Source: Hybos culiciformis (taxonomy: Eukaryota; Arthropoda; Insecta; Diptera; Hybotidae). Taken from it: DNA of 64,000 nucleotides. Shown piece after piece: positions 1 to 12,800 of this stretch. Numbering within the stretch: the stretch's first letter is position 1; each line of letters begins with the position of its first letter. The DNA is taken from assembly GCA_964007475.1 (NCBI GenBank), contig OZ023273.1:25965557-26029556 (forward strand), given 5' to 3'. Made by a program: the position numbers and the translations under genes. The notes beneath the pieces were generated by a model that was not told the DNA's origin, ran no database searches, and was given only the letters and a program-made list of their open reading frames with translations.

Positions 1-3000
1 AAAATTTTTTTTCTTTTCTTTTTATAAATAACCGTTGTAATTATAATTTTGATTAATAATTCCTTTGAAGATTATTGTGGAAATGTACTTAAATTAATGT
101 TTCGAAAATGATAAGATTTTCTTGAAAATAGAAACTTATTAATATAATGTACGTAAATATGTAGTTGACATTCATATTTTAGTTAATCTAAAATTTATAA
201 TCATAGTAATTATAATAATGGGAACAATTTAGATATTTAATTACAAAGCGAAATATTTATGATTTCAACATAAAAATTTTTTTCTTTTTATTAAATTCTA
301 TATCACAATATAATAAATATTGTATAGGTTTAATTTTTTCGTTACAACTTATAACTGAAGGGCAAAAATTTTTTTTTTTTCGTATTTTAACATTGTGAAG
401 ACTAGACTAATTAACTTTTTTTTATGTTAATGGAAATCTGTACTGGCGGCCGGTGTATTCAGCAAAAAATTAGAAATGCAATACAACAACAACATGTTTA
501 ATAAATGTGCAACATACAGCAGAAAAACAAGGAAATTTAATACAAAGTGTAGCATAAAATATAAAGTAAACGTATTTTTTATTATAATAATTGTAGCATT
601 AACTATGGTTTACTCATATTAGAAGTAATCAATAAGCCTGCCACGCTGTCCGAAAAAGAAATTTTAATTGCGTTACAACAGCAACAAGTTTGAATTTGAA
701 GTGTATAGGAACATACACTGAAGAAACAGATAGTTTCCGCAGCAATATTTTTTACCATGTATATTCTACTAGTGGATGACGTAAGCACAATTTGCTATTT
801 GTAAAAGCAAGGGAAAATAGCTAATAGTCTTTTTAATATAACTCCGATGATTATAAAAATATTTGACATACAAATTTCAGAAACTCATATTAACTATAAA
901 AATATTTTTTGTTATTTAACTTTCGCTAGAAAAAACAATAAAACTTATAATTTTCAAGTAGCAAATTTTGCTACAATTCATTTGCTATATATTTTTGGAC
1001 AGGTTATTATGTATTTAATAATAAATGCAAGATTTTGGATTATAACTTTATAGTTGGTCCTCAAGATAATTTCTCAACGAGCTTTTTTTTCAGTGTTGAG
1101 TTTTGATTAAAACACCCTTACTTCTATCAATTTGTTTTTAATATTTGAATAAGAGGGCTCTTTTGATATCATGTGAATATAAAATAAAACGAGACAATTT
1201 GATTTAGAAAATTATTATTCCGACTTTAAGTTTTTATTATAGTATTTTATGAGCGGGTATAACGATACTATTTTTATTGAATCTATTAAATTTCCATATA
1301 TTTTTCTTTTCAATAAAATGAGAATTTTCCGACACATTATTAATGATATTTTGACAGTCAGAATTTTAATAAAAATACATGGCACGTGCCATTAGAAGTA
1401 TAAAGGGAAAAATAAATTGAAACTAATTTTCCCAAGAAAATGGGAAATGATTAATCGCAATTATTTATAATGACATTAAAATACTTTGTACGTACATAAC
1501 TCATATCAAATAATAATAATAATAATAATAATAATTATTATTATGATTATTAAAAAAAAAATTAGCTTCAAGCTATTATTATATTATTTTTACAATTTTA
1601 GATTTTAGGATATAAATTTTCTTATGGGCACTTGGCTAGAGGTAATCCTAATAATAAATTGATGTTACGGTAACACTTTATTCTTAAATATCCTAGAGCC
1701 AACAATTTTAATAATAGTTAATTATCATGGTTGTAGATAATACAAAAAAAGAAATATTTTTACATAATCACAATATAAATACATACATTATACATTACAT
1801 ATGAAATTCATTGAATTTATGAATTTAATAAATAATAATTTATTGATTGTGGTGGCATGCAATTATGTATAATGAACAGGCCCAAATAGAGGCAGGGCTA
1901 GAAGGGCAATATGGCAGAGGCGTTAACACCACGATTGTGTTCAAAGACTCAAAATGGGGTTGAAAATGGATTTCAATGAAAATAAGAACGAGTAAATAAA
2001 TAGATATCTGTCGATAGAAGGAGTCTAAAAACAATTTTTAGACTTCAACTGTATGATAAACTGATCAATTATATGGGAAGACGTCAATTTTTGAAACTTG
2101 AAAAGTTTTAGAGGCAAAAATACTTTGCCTGGAAATGGAAAACTATAGCTCTAAACTTCATTTTTTTTTAAATTAAAAAAAAAATTCAGGTCTGTGGAGG
2201 TTCTTAATAATTCATGATTCAAACAACAATTTTAGCAAAATTAAAAAAAAAAAAAGAATTTAAAATAAATAAAATGGGGCCTTCGAAATATTGTTTTGAT
2301 CTTGGCCCCCACTGAAGCTCCTCTGGCATTTTTATGTATATATATGATAAGTGTAAACATTTATGTGTACAAATTATGCCTATGCTTATGATTTTTTATT
2401 TACAAATTAAATATATTTGCTAAGTAGACATAATTCGCAAATTAACTGAGGTGATAAGTGGTATAATTACTCAGAAAAAAACATAAACTTTTTTTTGATG
2501 CTAAAAAAAGTTTTGATGTTTTTTTTTTCACATCATATGAAAAGTTTTTCGTGTACAACTTTTATTTTTAACTTGTTTTTATTTATCATTTACATCAAGT
2601 ATCATTCATATTATTTATTTCCATCATAAAGTCGAAAAAGTATTTTAATAAATATTTAATATTATTTTTTGTAGAAATTTAAGAAAACGTTAAAAAAAGC
2701 CGGCTTAATGAAAGTCGTAAAATGATATAATTGTCAAAGTTATTTATAAATCAATAAATATCAATATTAATGATAATATTTTAATATGATATATAAATTA
2801 TTTGAAATTTATAATATCACTAATAATTTGTTTTTTTTTTTTTTTTTGAGTTTTCATTTGCCTTTGCTCTACTAATGGAATATCTAATTCTGAAATGTTT
2901 GATTAAATAAACATTATATTTACACGTTTGTAACGTAATAAATTAAGTAAAACAAGAAAATTGGTTTTATTTAATTTGTAAAATCATTGATAGTTAGTTA

Positions 3001-6000
3001 TTTTTCGTCCTTTGAAAAGCTGCGGCAAAATATCAGGAAAAATATATATTTATTTCATTTACTTGAGAGCCCAGCGTGAGAAATAGAAATATGTTGTTTT
3101 CTTTTGTCAATGTAAAAATCTTATTTATTTAATTCGGGATTTAATTTGAAATGAAGTTGAATTTACGTCAATTTAATAAGGATTTCTATAATAAATTAAT
3201 GTTACTTTGAAGAAAATAATCCCTATTCATTTCTATTTTTTTTTTTATTCTATGGAAAATCATGTTTCAAGGTCATTTTGATTGAATTTAATTTTATTAT
3301 TTTTTTTTCTTATGTTTTTTATTTCATTTAATGGACGTCAAACAAAAATTATATGAAAAAAAAAATATTTACAAAAAATTCTTAGATTCTTAATAGAAAT
3401 CTAATATTAAAGAATTTTATTTAATTTTCATTTTTGTTTCTGTTTTTATTTTTATTATTATTATTTTTTTATTTTTTTTTTTTGTAAAAATAATTGGAAA
3501 AATCAATTATATTGAAAACATTCATTGTACTTAATCAAGTACAATTACATCAAAATAAGCTTCATTAATTCTTTTAAAGGAATTTGAAAGCTTTTTCAGT
3601 TAGATATACAATATTAAATAAATTGACCTATCAGTTGTATATTTGAAGAAAATTATATCAAATTTAAGTCTTCTAAAAGAATTGAAAAAATTTTACACTG
3701 TGGAACAGGTAAGAAAAGTTTGTAACAAAGGCTCGAATGAAAATGTATTCAAATTGAGAATTTAGATAAGAATATTTTGCATGTATTAAAAATATAATAT
3801 ATAACATGTTTTAAAAAATTATTGTGAAGATTGCCTTTTTAATTAGTTAAGTTTATAAATTTTTTCCAAAGTAAAAGAAGATGACATTCATGTATTTTGT
3901 TTTTAGATAATAAAACTTGTAATATTTATTAAAAAAAAAGAATACATACATGTTTTCTATTGTTACAAAAAATGTAATTATTTTATTATAATGAGATCGC
4001 TTATTGCAGTGGTTAGTTTCATTTTTATTTTGTTACAAGCTTTAATCAGTATGCTTAATAAAGAAGAATAATCGAAAAAAAATGAACACAAACACAATGA
4101 AATATAAATATAAAATTATGCGCAATCTCACTCACTCTTACCTCAGGATGCGATTTTGGATCCACAAACTCTTAACCGGCCAAACGTCTTATTAATTTTC
4201 TTACAAAATTTATAAATTTAGGAACCTTAAAAAATGTTTATCCCTCGAATGCATCATAGCTAAGGCCTTAAAAAGACTTCGATTACATAACCTGATATCG
4301 GCGCAAGAAGATTAACTATATTGCATTGCAATTAAAAAAAAAAGAAACTTTGTAATTTATTCTTAGCTAAAACTATAATTTTGGTATGATTCATTAGCTC
4401 TACCCTTTTTGGATTACTTATTCTATTTTTGTTAATAATGGCAACAATTTTGAGTCATGATCCTTCTGTTATATATTAAGCCGATTTTCGACCTAGTTTT
4501 TGATGTGAAGTAGAAGTTACATTGGAAAAACTATAAATGTAGAACATATAGAACTTTATTCATTCCATGTTAGATAAAATTATTTTTTTGTTTCCTTCTT
4601 AAAAAACTTATGAACTTTTATTTTTCACAAAAAGTACCTACACATTTTTTTTTATTTCTATTTTTAAATACATAATAATAAAGCAAAAATAACAAGTTCT
4701 TCAGACAAAAATCTTAAAAGGATATTAATGTTATTCATTTTTAATACATGTTGCTTAAATAGAATTCCAATCTTGATTTTCATGTTTTTTTTTTCTGTGT
4801 GGAAATGAGAAAAAATTCTTTATTTTCCAATAAAAATATTAAAAAAAAAAAAAGTTTCTGTATACAAGACAAAAAACAACGAATTCTTTATTCTATGTTT
4901 TGTTGCAAAGTTTAAAGGATCATGAAATTTTTTAAACAAAAGTTCTTGTGTACAAATATATATATAATATCCTGCCCTTAAAATAATAAGAAAAGTTTTG
5001 ATATAAATTTTACTGTCACAAAGGATATAAAAATATTTCAAACGCTTTTCTTCTACCCTTGTGGAGCTTAAGTCTCTGTACAATAATAACAATAATAAGC
5101 TTAGTATTATTGATTTTTCTATAAAATTTTATGAAAAATACTTACTTATTATTATTATTATTATTTTTTTTTCTACTTTAATATCCTGTTTCTAATGTTC
5201 TAGCAAAATATTAAATTGGTTTTTTTTGTTAGTGTAAGAAATTATTTTGAAGTAAATTTATATAATATATATTTTTATTCGTTATTATCGAGATGCATGG
5301 AAAATAATATACTTAGATAATTTTTATTTAATAATTACTAAATTTTATTAATTTAATACTGTGTACGGAGAAAAGTTTAATCAAAATTTAATCGAAACTA
5401 TGATACTTATATGTAAATAGAAACTACCAATTTATTGTAATTGTTGTTCTTGCAACAACTTATTCAATTTATTTAATAAAGTTTTATTTCAACAAAGTTA
5501 AGGCCAGTAAAGATAAAGGATTTAATTTTTTCGATATTCAAATTACTACAGATACTAGATAAATAATAAAATAAATTTAAAATTCTAGGAATCTATTGCT
5601 ATTTCCTTTCTTATAAAATTATGATTTAAAACTTTGTTTTTAAGTTTGTTCTTAGAAAAAAAAAATTTATATAAAAATAAAAGAGAGAATAAAATATAAA
5701 AATATTCTATTTCAAAAGAAAAGCTATTAGATACATGTGAACATGTTGTATATATATAAGTAGATAAATTGTTATGTATTATACTACATAAACATATATT
5801 TTTTCATTAATATATATATACTTCTATTTTCCATCAGGATATTATATTTTCCTGTTTTTCTTCATAATTCTGTAATGTCCTTAATATTATTTTTGAATTT
5901 TTTTTTTTCATGGCTCATTTTGCCTTTTGATGAACCTAATAAATAAAGATTTATGAAAATTTGAGAAGAAAAAAAAAACTTCACATTTTTTTTTTTAATT

Positions 6001-9000
6001 TTGTTAAAGAAATGCCTTTTTATTGAATAATATGAAATAAATCAAAATTTAATTTTTTGGCAAAAGTTGGATAAAAGTTTATATTATTCGTTTTTTGTTG
6101 AGGTTTTTAAGGTTATGCTGTGAAAATTTTGGGTCACTTAGGTTTATTCTGAAAATAACTTTCCAGTCTGTTTTTCTTTTAATTTAGTAGAAAAAAAAAA
6201 ACCGAAAAAAATTCTTTTTTTATTAAGTTTGCAAAGCTAAATTGGATTTTTTTTTATGTCAAAAATGGTTTATCTTTCAATAATCCTTTTGGGTATATTA
6301 TTTTTTTTTTTTAACTTATTTTTTCAATTAAAATTATATATGATAAGGATATGAAAATTTAGATACCTATACAATTATTTTTTTTAAAGAATATTTTTTG
6401 AAGAAAAAAGAAGTAATTTTTATTTATTTTTAATCGCGAAGACTCTCGTGTACTCTACAGAAGAAAAAATAGTACGAGATCAATTTTTAATAATTAATCA
6501 AATCTCTCATCTATTGAAATACTATAGTGAACCTACAAATTTTTTACTCGTCAGAAATGCTCTTGTACAGAAAGTCTAAAATTTATCTTGGAAAGTTTTT
6601 AAGGATTTAATAAAAAAGGAAATAATAAAAAAAAATGAATTAAGCAGATGTGCACGTGAGACATTAAAATCAAATTTTTAAAATTATATAAAATAATAAT
6701 AATAATAAAAAAAATCTAGGTACCTACCTACCTAATGAAAATGAGAAAATAAAAATATACATTGGAATAAAGAAAAACAACAAAATGATTAATGTTTAAT
6801 TTATAAACTAAGAAAATGCAATAAAAAATCAATTTATTACCTTTTAGGTTAACAAAAAATAAAGAAATAAATTAAAAGAAAAGTAAAATTGGAAACAATT
6901 TTGTTTAAAAAACTCTTCGTTTTTTTTTTTATTTTTTATTTTTTCAGATTTAATTTTTTCTCTTAAAAAATCCGAAATATTTATCATTGTCATTTTATTA
7001 AAAAAAAAAAATAGAAATAAAATAACGAAAGAAAATAAATAATGAATTTCTATTTCTTAAATACGAAAAATAGGTAATTTTTTCAATTATGGCCAAAGTA
7101 AAATTATTCTTTAATCTAACTATTATAGAAATTATTTTTTGTGAGCTTAAAGCCCTAAATCTCGCTTGGTCATTCAAATCATTTAGATTATTCACATCTA
7201 TTCATTGGATTCAACTTCGGTTTCATCATATAATAATTAAACGAGGAATTTATATAGAAAATCTTTTTAAATAGATAGTTTTTTTGTTATTTATTCTTCG
7301 AATTTTATGTTTTAAAAATATATTCATTGGTCGAATAAGAAATGGTAACCAAATATACAACCTGCCTAAACTAGAAATTTTTTGTAATGGTTTCTGGTCC
7401 ATCATGAAAAATATCCATGTTTTAAATCTTCATTCAAAATAATTTGATATTGCGTTAATGTTTAAAAATTGAATAAAATTTCAAAAATTCTTTGAACTAT
7501 AATAAAACAAAAACATTTATTAGACAATAATTGAGTATATACCCAAACAATACTAGTATTTAATATATAAATAACACATTGAACCAATGAAAATTAAGAA
7601 TAATGGAAATCAAATTATACTGCGAAAATCTAGGCCATATGTAATTGTTATTGTTTTGTCTAGATTTATTTATCCTTACTCAATAACTTGCGACAGAGAT
7701 ATCTGATTATTGTAGATCTTATTGAAAAATTTTATGCTTTAAACATTGTAACTAAATTTTATATAGAAAAAAAATACACACACACAAAATTATATAAATC
7801 CAGGGAATTTTTAACATTATCTAATAACTTTTCTCCGTTTATTATTTTGAAAATTAAATGTAAGTTTCTGTGCGATATACATTTATAGACTTGACTGTAA
7901 CCATAATGTATTTTTAACAGAAACGGCGACTAAAATATTAAAAAAAAAAAAGAAAATTTTATTATTCATATTATATAAAATATTTTGAATCAATAAATCC
8001 TGTGTCTTGCTGATTATTTTAGAATATAAAATAATGTCCTCTCATTTGTTTATTTCGTTGAACTTATTAAAATTCAAAAGAATGATAAAAATAAAAAAAT
8101 AAAAGAATTATTTTCCTTTTTTAATATTCCTTCGTGAGCCAGAAAAAAGGGTCAAAGATAAGAGAAATTGAAAAAGAATTAATAATTTCTTGATCACGTA
8201 CAATTTTCTTTTTGCTGAAATAAAATTATTAAATAATTCTTGATTGATTTTACATTTTTTTTTTTTTGAATAAAAAATTTCTTATTGTACAACATACATT
8301 ATTGTGTATATATATAGTAGTCACCTTTACCCACGGTTTCACTTCAATGTCACGTAATGATCATAATCATTTAAGTTGTTAACATCAATTATTCCATTAT
8401 GATGTCTGCTAAATTAATATTTTTTCTTATATTTAGTTAAATTTAAAATTAATTTTCTTATTTCAGTTGAAATGGAATAATAACTAAGGGATAGAAATAT
8501 TGTTCGCATAATGGTTTCCAATGGAATTTGAATTTTAATATAATTCTTATCAATGAAGTGCAAAATTCGATTTGATATTTCCATTTGAAATATTTTCGGC
8601 ACTTATCACATTTTTTAGGTTCCTTAAAAACAGATAGACTGACAAACTAACAAACAAACAAAAATTAAAAAAAAAATTATTGTTGATGTATAAAGTATAA
8701 CAGACGAATAATATGTAATAAAGTAAAAAAAAGAGTGTACATTGTATATTAAATTTGGCCATTTATTTGGCTTGAAAAGGTTTCAATAAACACTAGAAGC
8801 GCAAACATAATCGATCGAAAACATGGATATCTTTGCTTTTCGATTAAATATACAATGTTTGGTTCTAAAACAATTTCAAGTTGTCATATAAAAAATTCTA
8901 AATTAATTTATTTATAAACTTGTATAGAAACTTTTTTATTTTAAGCTGTAAAGGGTTAACAAAACAAAACCAATTATACTAACTACTTCCGTAGAAATTA

Positions 9001-9330
9001 AAAAATAATTTTTTTAAAGTAAAATTATTAAAATTTCAAAAAATTATAATTTTATATTTTTTTATTCTATTTTCAGAACATTTAATGACAACAATTGATG
9101 GGAAAGTAGCACAAAAGTGAATAAAATTAAATTTTAATTAATAAGTCCTAAATAAATTTAAAGTATATAAATTTATATAGATATTTATATACATTATACA
9201 TATATAATATATATTATATATAATTATATAGATACATTTATCTATATTTTTTTTTTTAGAATTTTAATTAATTTTTAATGATAAAACAAAAATAAAATAT
9301 ATAAATAGTACATGATATATTATTTTCTGA
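1..9330. other. Upstream non-coding region, no gene seen
   Basis: No exon, tRNA or coherent protein was found in this stretch. It is AT-rich with many A and T homopolymers and short AAT/TTA microsatellites, for example at 1509-1545, 3449-3480 and 5146-5170. The open frames present (60-90 codons) are rich in Phe, Ile, Lys and Tyr and look like random AT-rich translation. Slightly GC-richer patches near 1880-1990, 2275-2325 and 4120-4320 gave no recognisable protein on either strand. A promoter and 5' untranslated exon of the downstream Ig gene may lie here but cannot be placed. Confidence 0.6.
1509..1545. repeat. AAT/ATT microsatellite
   Basis: A run of AAT trinucleotides passes directly into the complementary ATT register, so the tract is also self-complementary and could form a short hairpin. 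No gene is associated with it. Confidence 0.8.
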
Positions 9331-9417
9331 ATGATAATTATGGAACTTTTATTAAGAAATAATTTTAAAATAAGCGACACAAATTTGAGGAATTCTAATA
9401 ATGGAATAATAGATAAA

Positions 9418-9467
<50 letters not shown>

Positions 9468-9556
9468 TAATAATAATAATAATAATAATAATATTGATAA
9501 TAATAATAATATTGATATTAAAAATAGTATTAATAATAATAATATTGATAATAAAA

Positions 9557-9587
<31 letters not shown>

Positions 9588-9850
9588 AATATATGACCAA
9601 GATTCTTTTGCAACAAAAAAATTATTGCAAATAAATTCCATGAAGGAAAATCCAATTTTAAATTATGGAAAAAATAATATTTGCCATTATTGTAGAAAAT
9701 CCAATTCTAGAAACAATTCATGTAATAATACGACTAATAAAATTTATAAGAGGATAAAATCAAAAATCACTATGATAAATTGGTTGTGGTCAAGGCACCT
9801 GTTGACGTTATTTACAACATTAATATTCACCTCAGTGAGCAAATGTGTTG
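9331..9850 (+). CDS. Ig-protein exon 1: Asn-rich leader and signal peptide
   Basis: The open frame follows an in-frame TGA at 9328 and ends at a strong donor (GTAAGT at 9851), leaving one base of a split codon (phase 1). From the first ATG it would encode about 173 residues, with a run of roughly 25 Asn and further Asn-rich stretches made almost only of AAT codons. The last part, from the ATG at 9772 (MINWLWSRHLLTLFTTLIF), is a good signal peptide; cleavage would fall near the junction with exon 2 (SKCVGA-LSPS). The start is uncertain. The ATG at 9343 has A at -3 and G at +4, the ATG at 9772 has A at -3, and another in-frame ATG lies at 9640. Starting at 9772 gives a normal secreted protein and I prefer it biologically. 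The upstream part may be 5' UTR or a genuine long leader. Confidence 0.65.
9421..9590 (+). repeat. Interrupted AAT microsatellite within exon 1
   Basis: About 170 bases of AAT trinucleotides are interrupted by a single AAC and by GAT, ATT and AAA triplets. In the exon frame it reads as polyasparagine with Asp, Ile, Ser and Lys interruptions. The near-exclusive use of AAT points to replication slippage of the DNA repeat rather than selection on protein. It lies before the signal peptide, so it may be untranslated. Confidence 0.9.
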
Positions 9851-12800
9851 GTAAGTAAACAAATAAATTACATACAAATACAAAAAAAAAAATAAGAAAA
9901 AAAAACATAAACAAAAAAATTCATATCCTTTGCAAATGTTTTCCTAAAATATATAGAATCAAGTTTTTTATATAGACCGAAAGAAAATAATTATGACACA
10001 CAATGTACCTAAAGTAGTGTGCAAAAAGGGAATTTTCTTCTTCTGAAGAAAAATGTCATTTATTATTATTATCAAAAAAATGTGTTATTAAAAAATATTT
10101 TTATTAGAAATTTTATATTAACTGTCATTGAATAAAAAGATTCTATCAATATTTTTTTTGAGAAAAACATTGATATTAAAATTTGGTTATCTTTATTATC
10201 ATATGAAAAATGTAAACTATATACTGTGTAAGAGATAAAATTTAACGTCATACTTCAAGAAAATTATTTTATGAAATGGAAAAAAAAAGGCACGTTCGCG
10301 AGAGCTAAATTATTTTATGTACGCATTTTTTAATATACAGTTGAAAGTTATTATCGTAAAAAAATAAAATTGATGGTGCACTTATTTGAGCTATGCATGC
10401 TAGCACGTAGCAACGATATAATATAGCTTGAATTTATTTAATTTGAACAACAATATTGTGCCAAAAATTCTAACCACAATTTTCATTCAATCAATGAAGA
10501 AAAACAGTTTCGAAAAACAATCTCTTTCTTTCCAATTTCGAAACAGAAAAATTTTCAAAATCTTTCAAAAAAATATTTTGATTTTACTTATTTTTATTTT
10601 TCATTTTTGAAATCTATATGTAAATTTATAATACGGTATATTTATCATATTTAATAGGTTGGTTGAACAGAAGAAATAATTCAAAAATTCGCTAAATAAA
10701 ATTATGAATAAAATTTTGTATGTATCCTATACCACATCCTAAGCAATTTCCAAAAGCTTAAAATGTAATAAAAAAATATCATAAAATGTTAAAAAAAAAT
10801 GTATTATATAAGTTTGATAACATTAATTTATGTAAATTGCACCAGTGGCAAGTTATTTTATATATACATATATAAAAAAAAACCTAACTTTCTTGGTCGC
10901 ACAAACATAAAATGTGTACAGAACATATCAAGATTTTTTTTTTGCCTTATGTAATAAAAATTATTAGCCAGATTATGAAAAAATAAAATTTCCCATAAAA
11001 TAGAAACCTCAACAGCTTCAAGCAAAAAAAATAAAAAATAAAAATAAAATTTATTAAAGCTCACAAAGCTCACATTTAATTGAAGAACTAGGGTTTTATT
11101 TTGCGGGAAACAAAACCATTTTTCATTTCAGATAAAAAGTAAGTAAAATAATTTTATAAACTTTTTCAACCAAAAGATTTTTTTTTTTTTTTAATTTTTA
11201 TTTTGTAAAATTTATTTGAATTAAATTTGCATAACATTTTCATGTACACACAACATATGTTATCGAATGAAATATTTTAAATGTAAATTTTTTTTTTTGG
11301 TAAAATCAACCCATTGAAAAACTTCTAATTTACAACACTACGTTTGAAAATTTTGTAGTGAAATTGAATAAAAAAAAAAAAAAAACATAATACCACATAA
11401 TAGTTTCAAATTTACATAAAATGATATGTACCTCTACACATAATTATATTCTTAATATATAAAATATTTGTGTCAAAAATTCTCCAAATTAGAGCATTAA
11501 AAGCGATTAGTCAAACATCTAGTAAAAAAGGTTGTCTTAAAGGATTTACAATATATACAGTTCATTTATGTGAAATTCTAATTGTATGTTTAAAAAAAAT
11601 TTACATATCGTAAAATTGAACTTTACTTTACAGAATAAATTATATTTTACCATAAACGCCAAAAAATAAAATTTTTGTTAGATGTACATTTTGTTTATAT
11701 TATAATAGTTAAAATGAATAAAATATTTTTTTCCACGATCCACCCTAATGGACCCCAATATTTACATTATAATTTAAAAATGTTTCTATAAATTTTCGTT
11801 GAATTTTATTTAAAATAAATTAAAAAAAAAAAAACTTTAAATATTTTTATGCAAAAAAAAAAACGTTGTACAATGAAATCAAATTCATGAAAACAAACTT
11901 TATCTTTATTCTTTATTTCTAGTTCGAAAACTAATATTGGTAAAATTTTTGAAAATTATTTCAGAAACTATTAGGACTACATAATAAAAAATACACTAAA
12001 TAACTCAAAACGTGTAACTTTTTTTTTTTTTTACTTTAGAGAGTAATTATTTATAATCGAGCACTTTTCAGAGATATATATGTACATTACAACACACATA
12101 ATAATTTAAAAACTTCGTTCCAGATAATCTTTAAATTTACTTAAATTTTACTTAAACTTTTACTGTATAGCGCTATTTAAAGGTAGTACACAGATCGGGT
12201 AAAAATTTAATAGAAAAATAGGTGGAAAAATAAAGGACAAAAATTTAATTTTTCGAAAAAAATCATATGATAATTGTTAAATCTGTCAATATTCAAAATA
12301 ATTGACAAAAAAAAAATTATTTATTTATCACATTTTATAAAAAAATGAAATGAAAACAAATCGGTTTAAATTATTTGATAATACAATAACATGTAAACAT
12401 TATAAACGGTGCTGACTTTTTGGCTTAGCATTTAAAAATAAAAATATTTGACAGCATAAAGCCATTAACACATTAATACACTTTTTTCTTTTTTATTTTT
12501 CGCATAATGTGTTGCAAAGAAAATATGTATTGATGTTTTATGTTTATATAAAAAAAATTCTATTCCTATTATGAAACATTCTTTTATGGTGTTTGTGTTT
12601 TGGCTGATTCCATCTACACATATTCAAAAAAAAAATTATTTTTCAATTGATCATTTGTGAAAAATTTTTCAAACCTCTTTATTTTGGTATTATTATATGT
12701 ATATACGATTCAACATTATGGAAAACGAAAAAAAATTTTTAGAAAAATAAAAAATAAAAGAAAATATAAATTTTGTTTTTTTCTTTTTGTGAATTATGCA

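Noticed and set aside
1880..2330. Possible inverted-repeat element suggested by two GC-richer patches
   Set aside because: The patches are not reverse complements of each other and no ends or target duplication could be found.
9264..9641. Leu-rich and Ile-rich minus-strand frames opposite exon 1
   Set aside because: Antisense reading of the AAT microsatellite.
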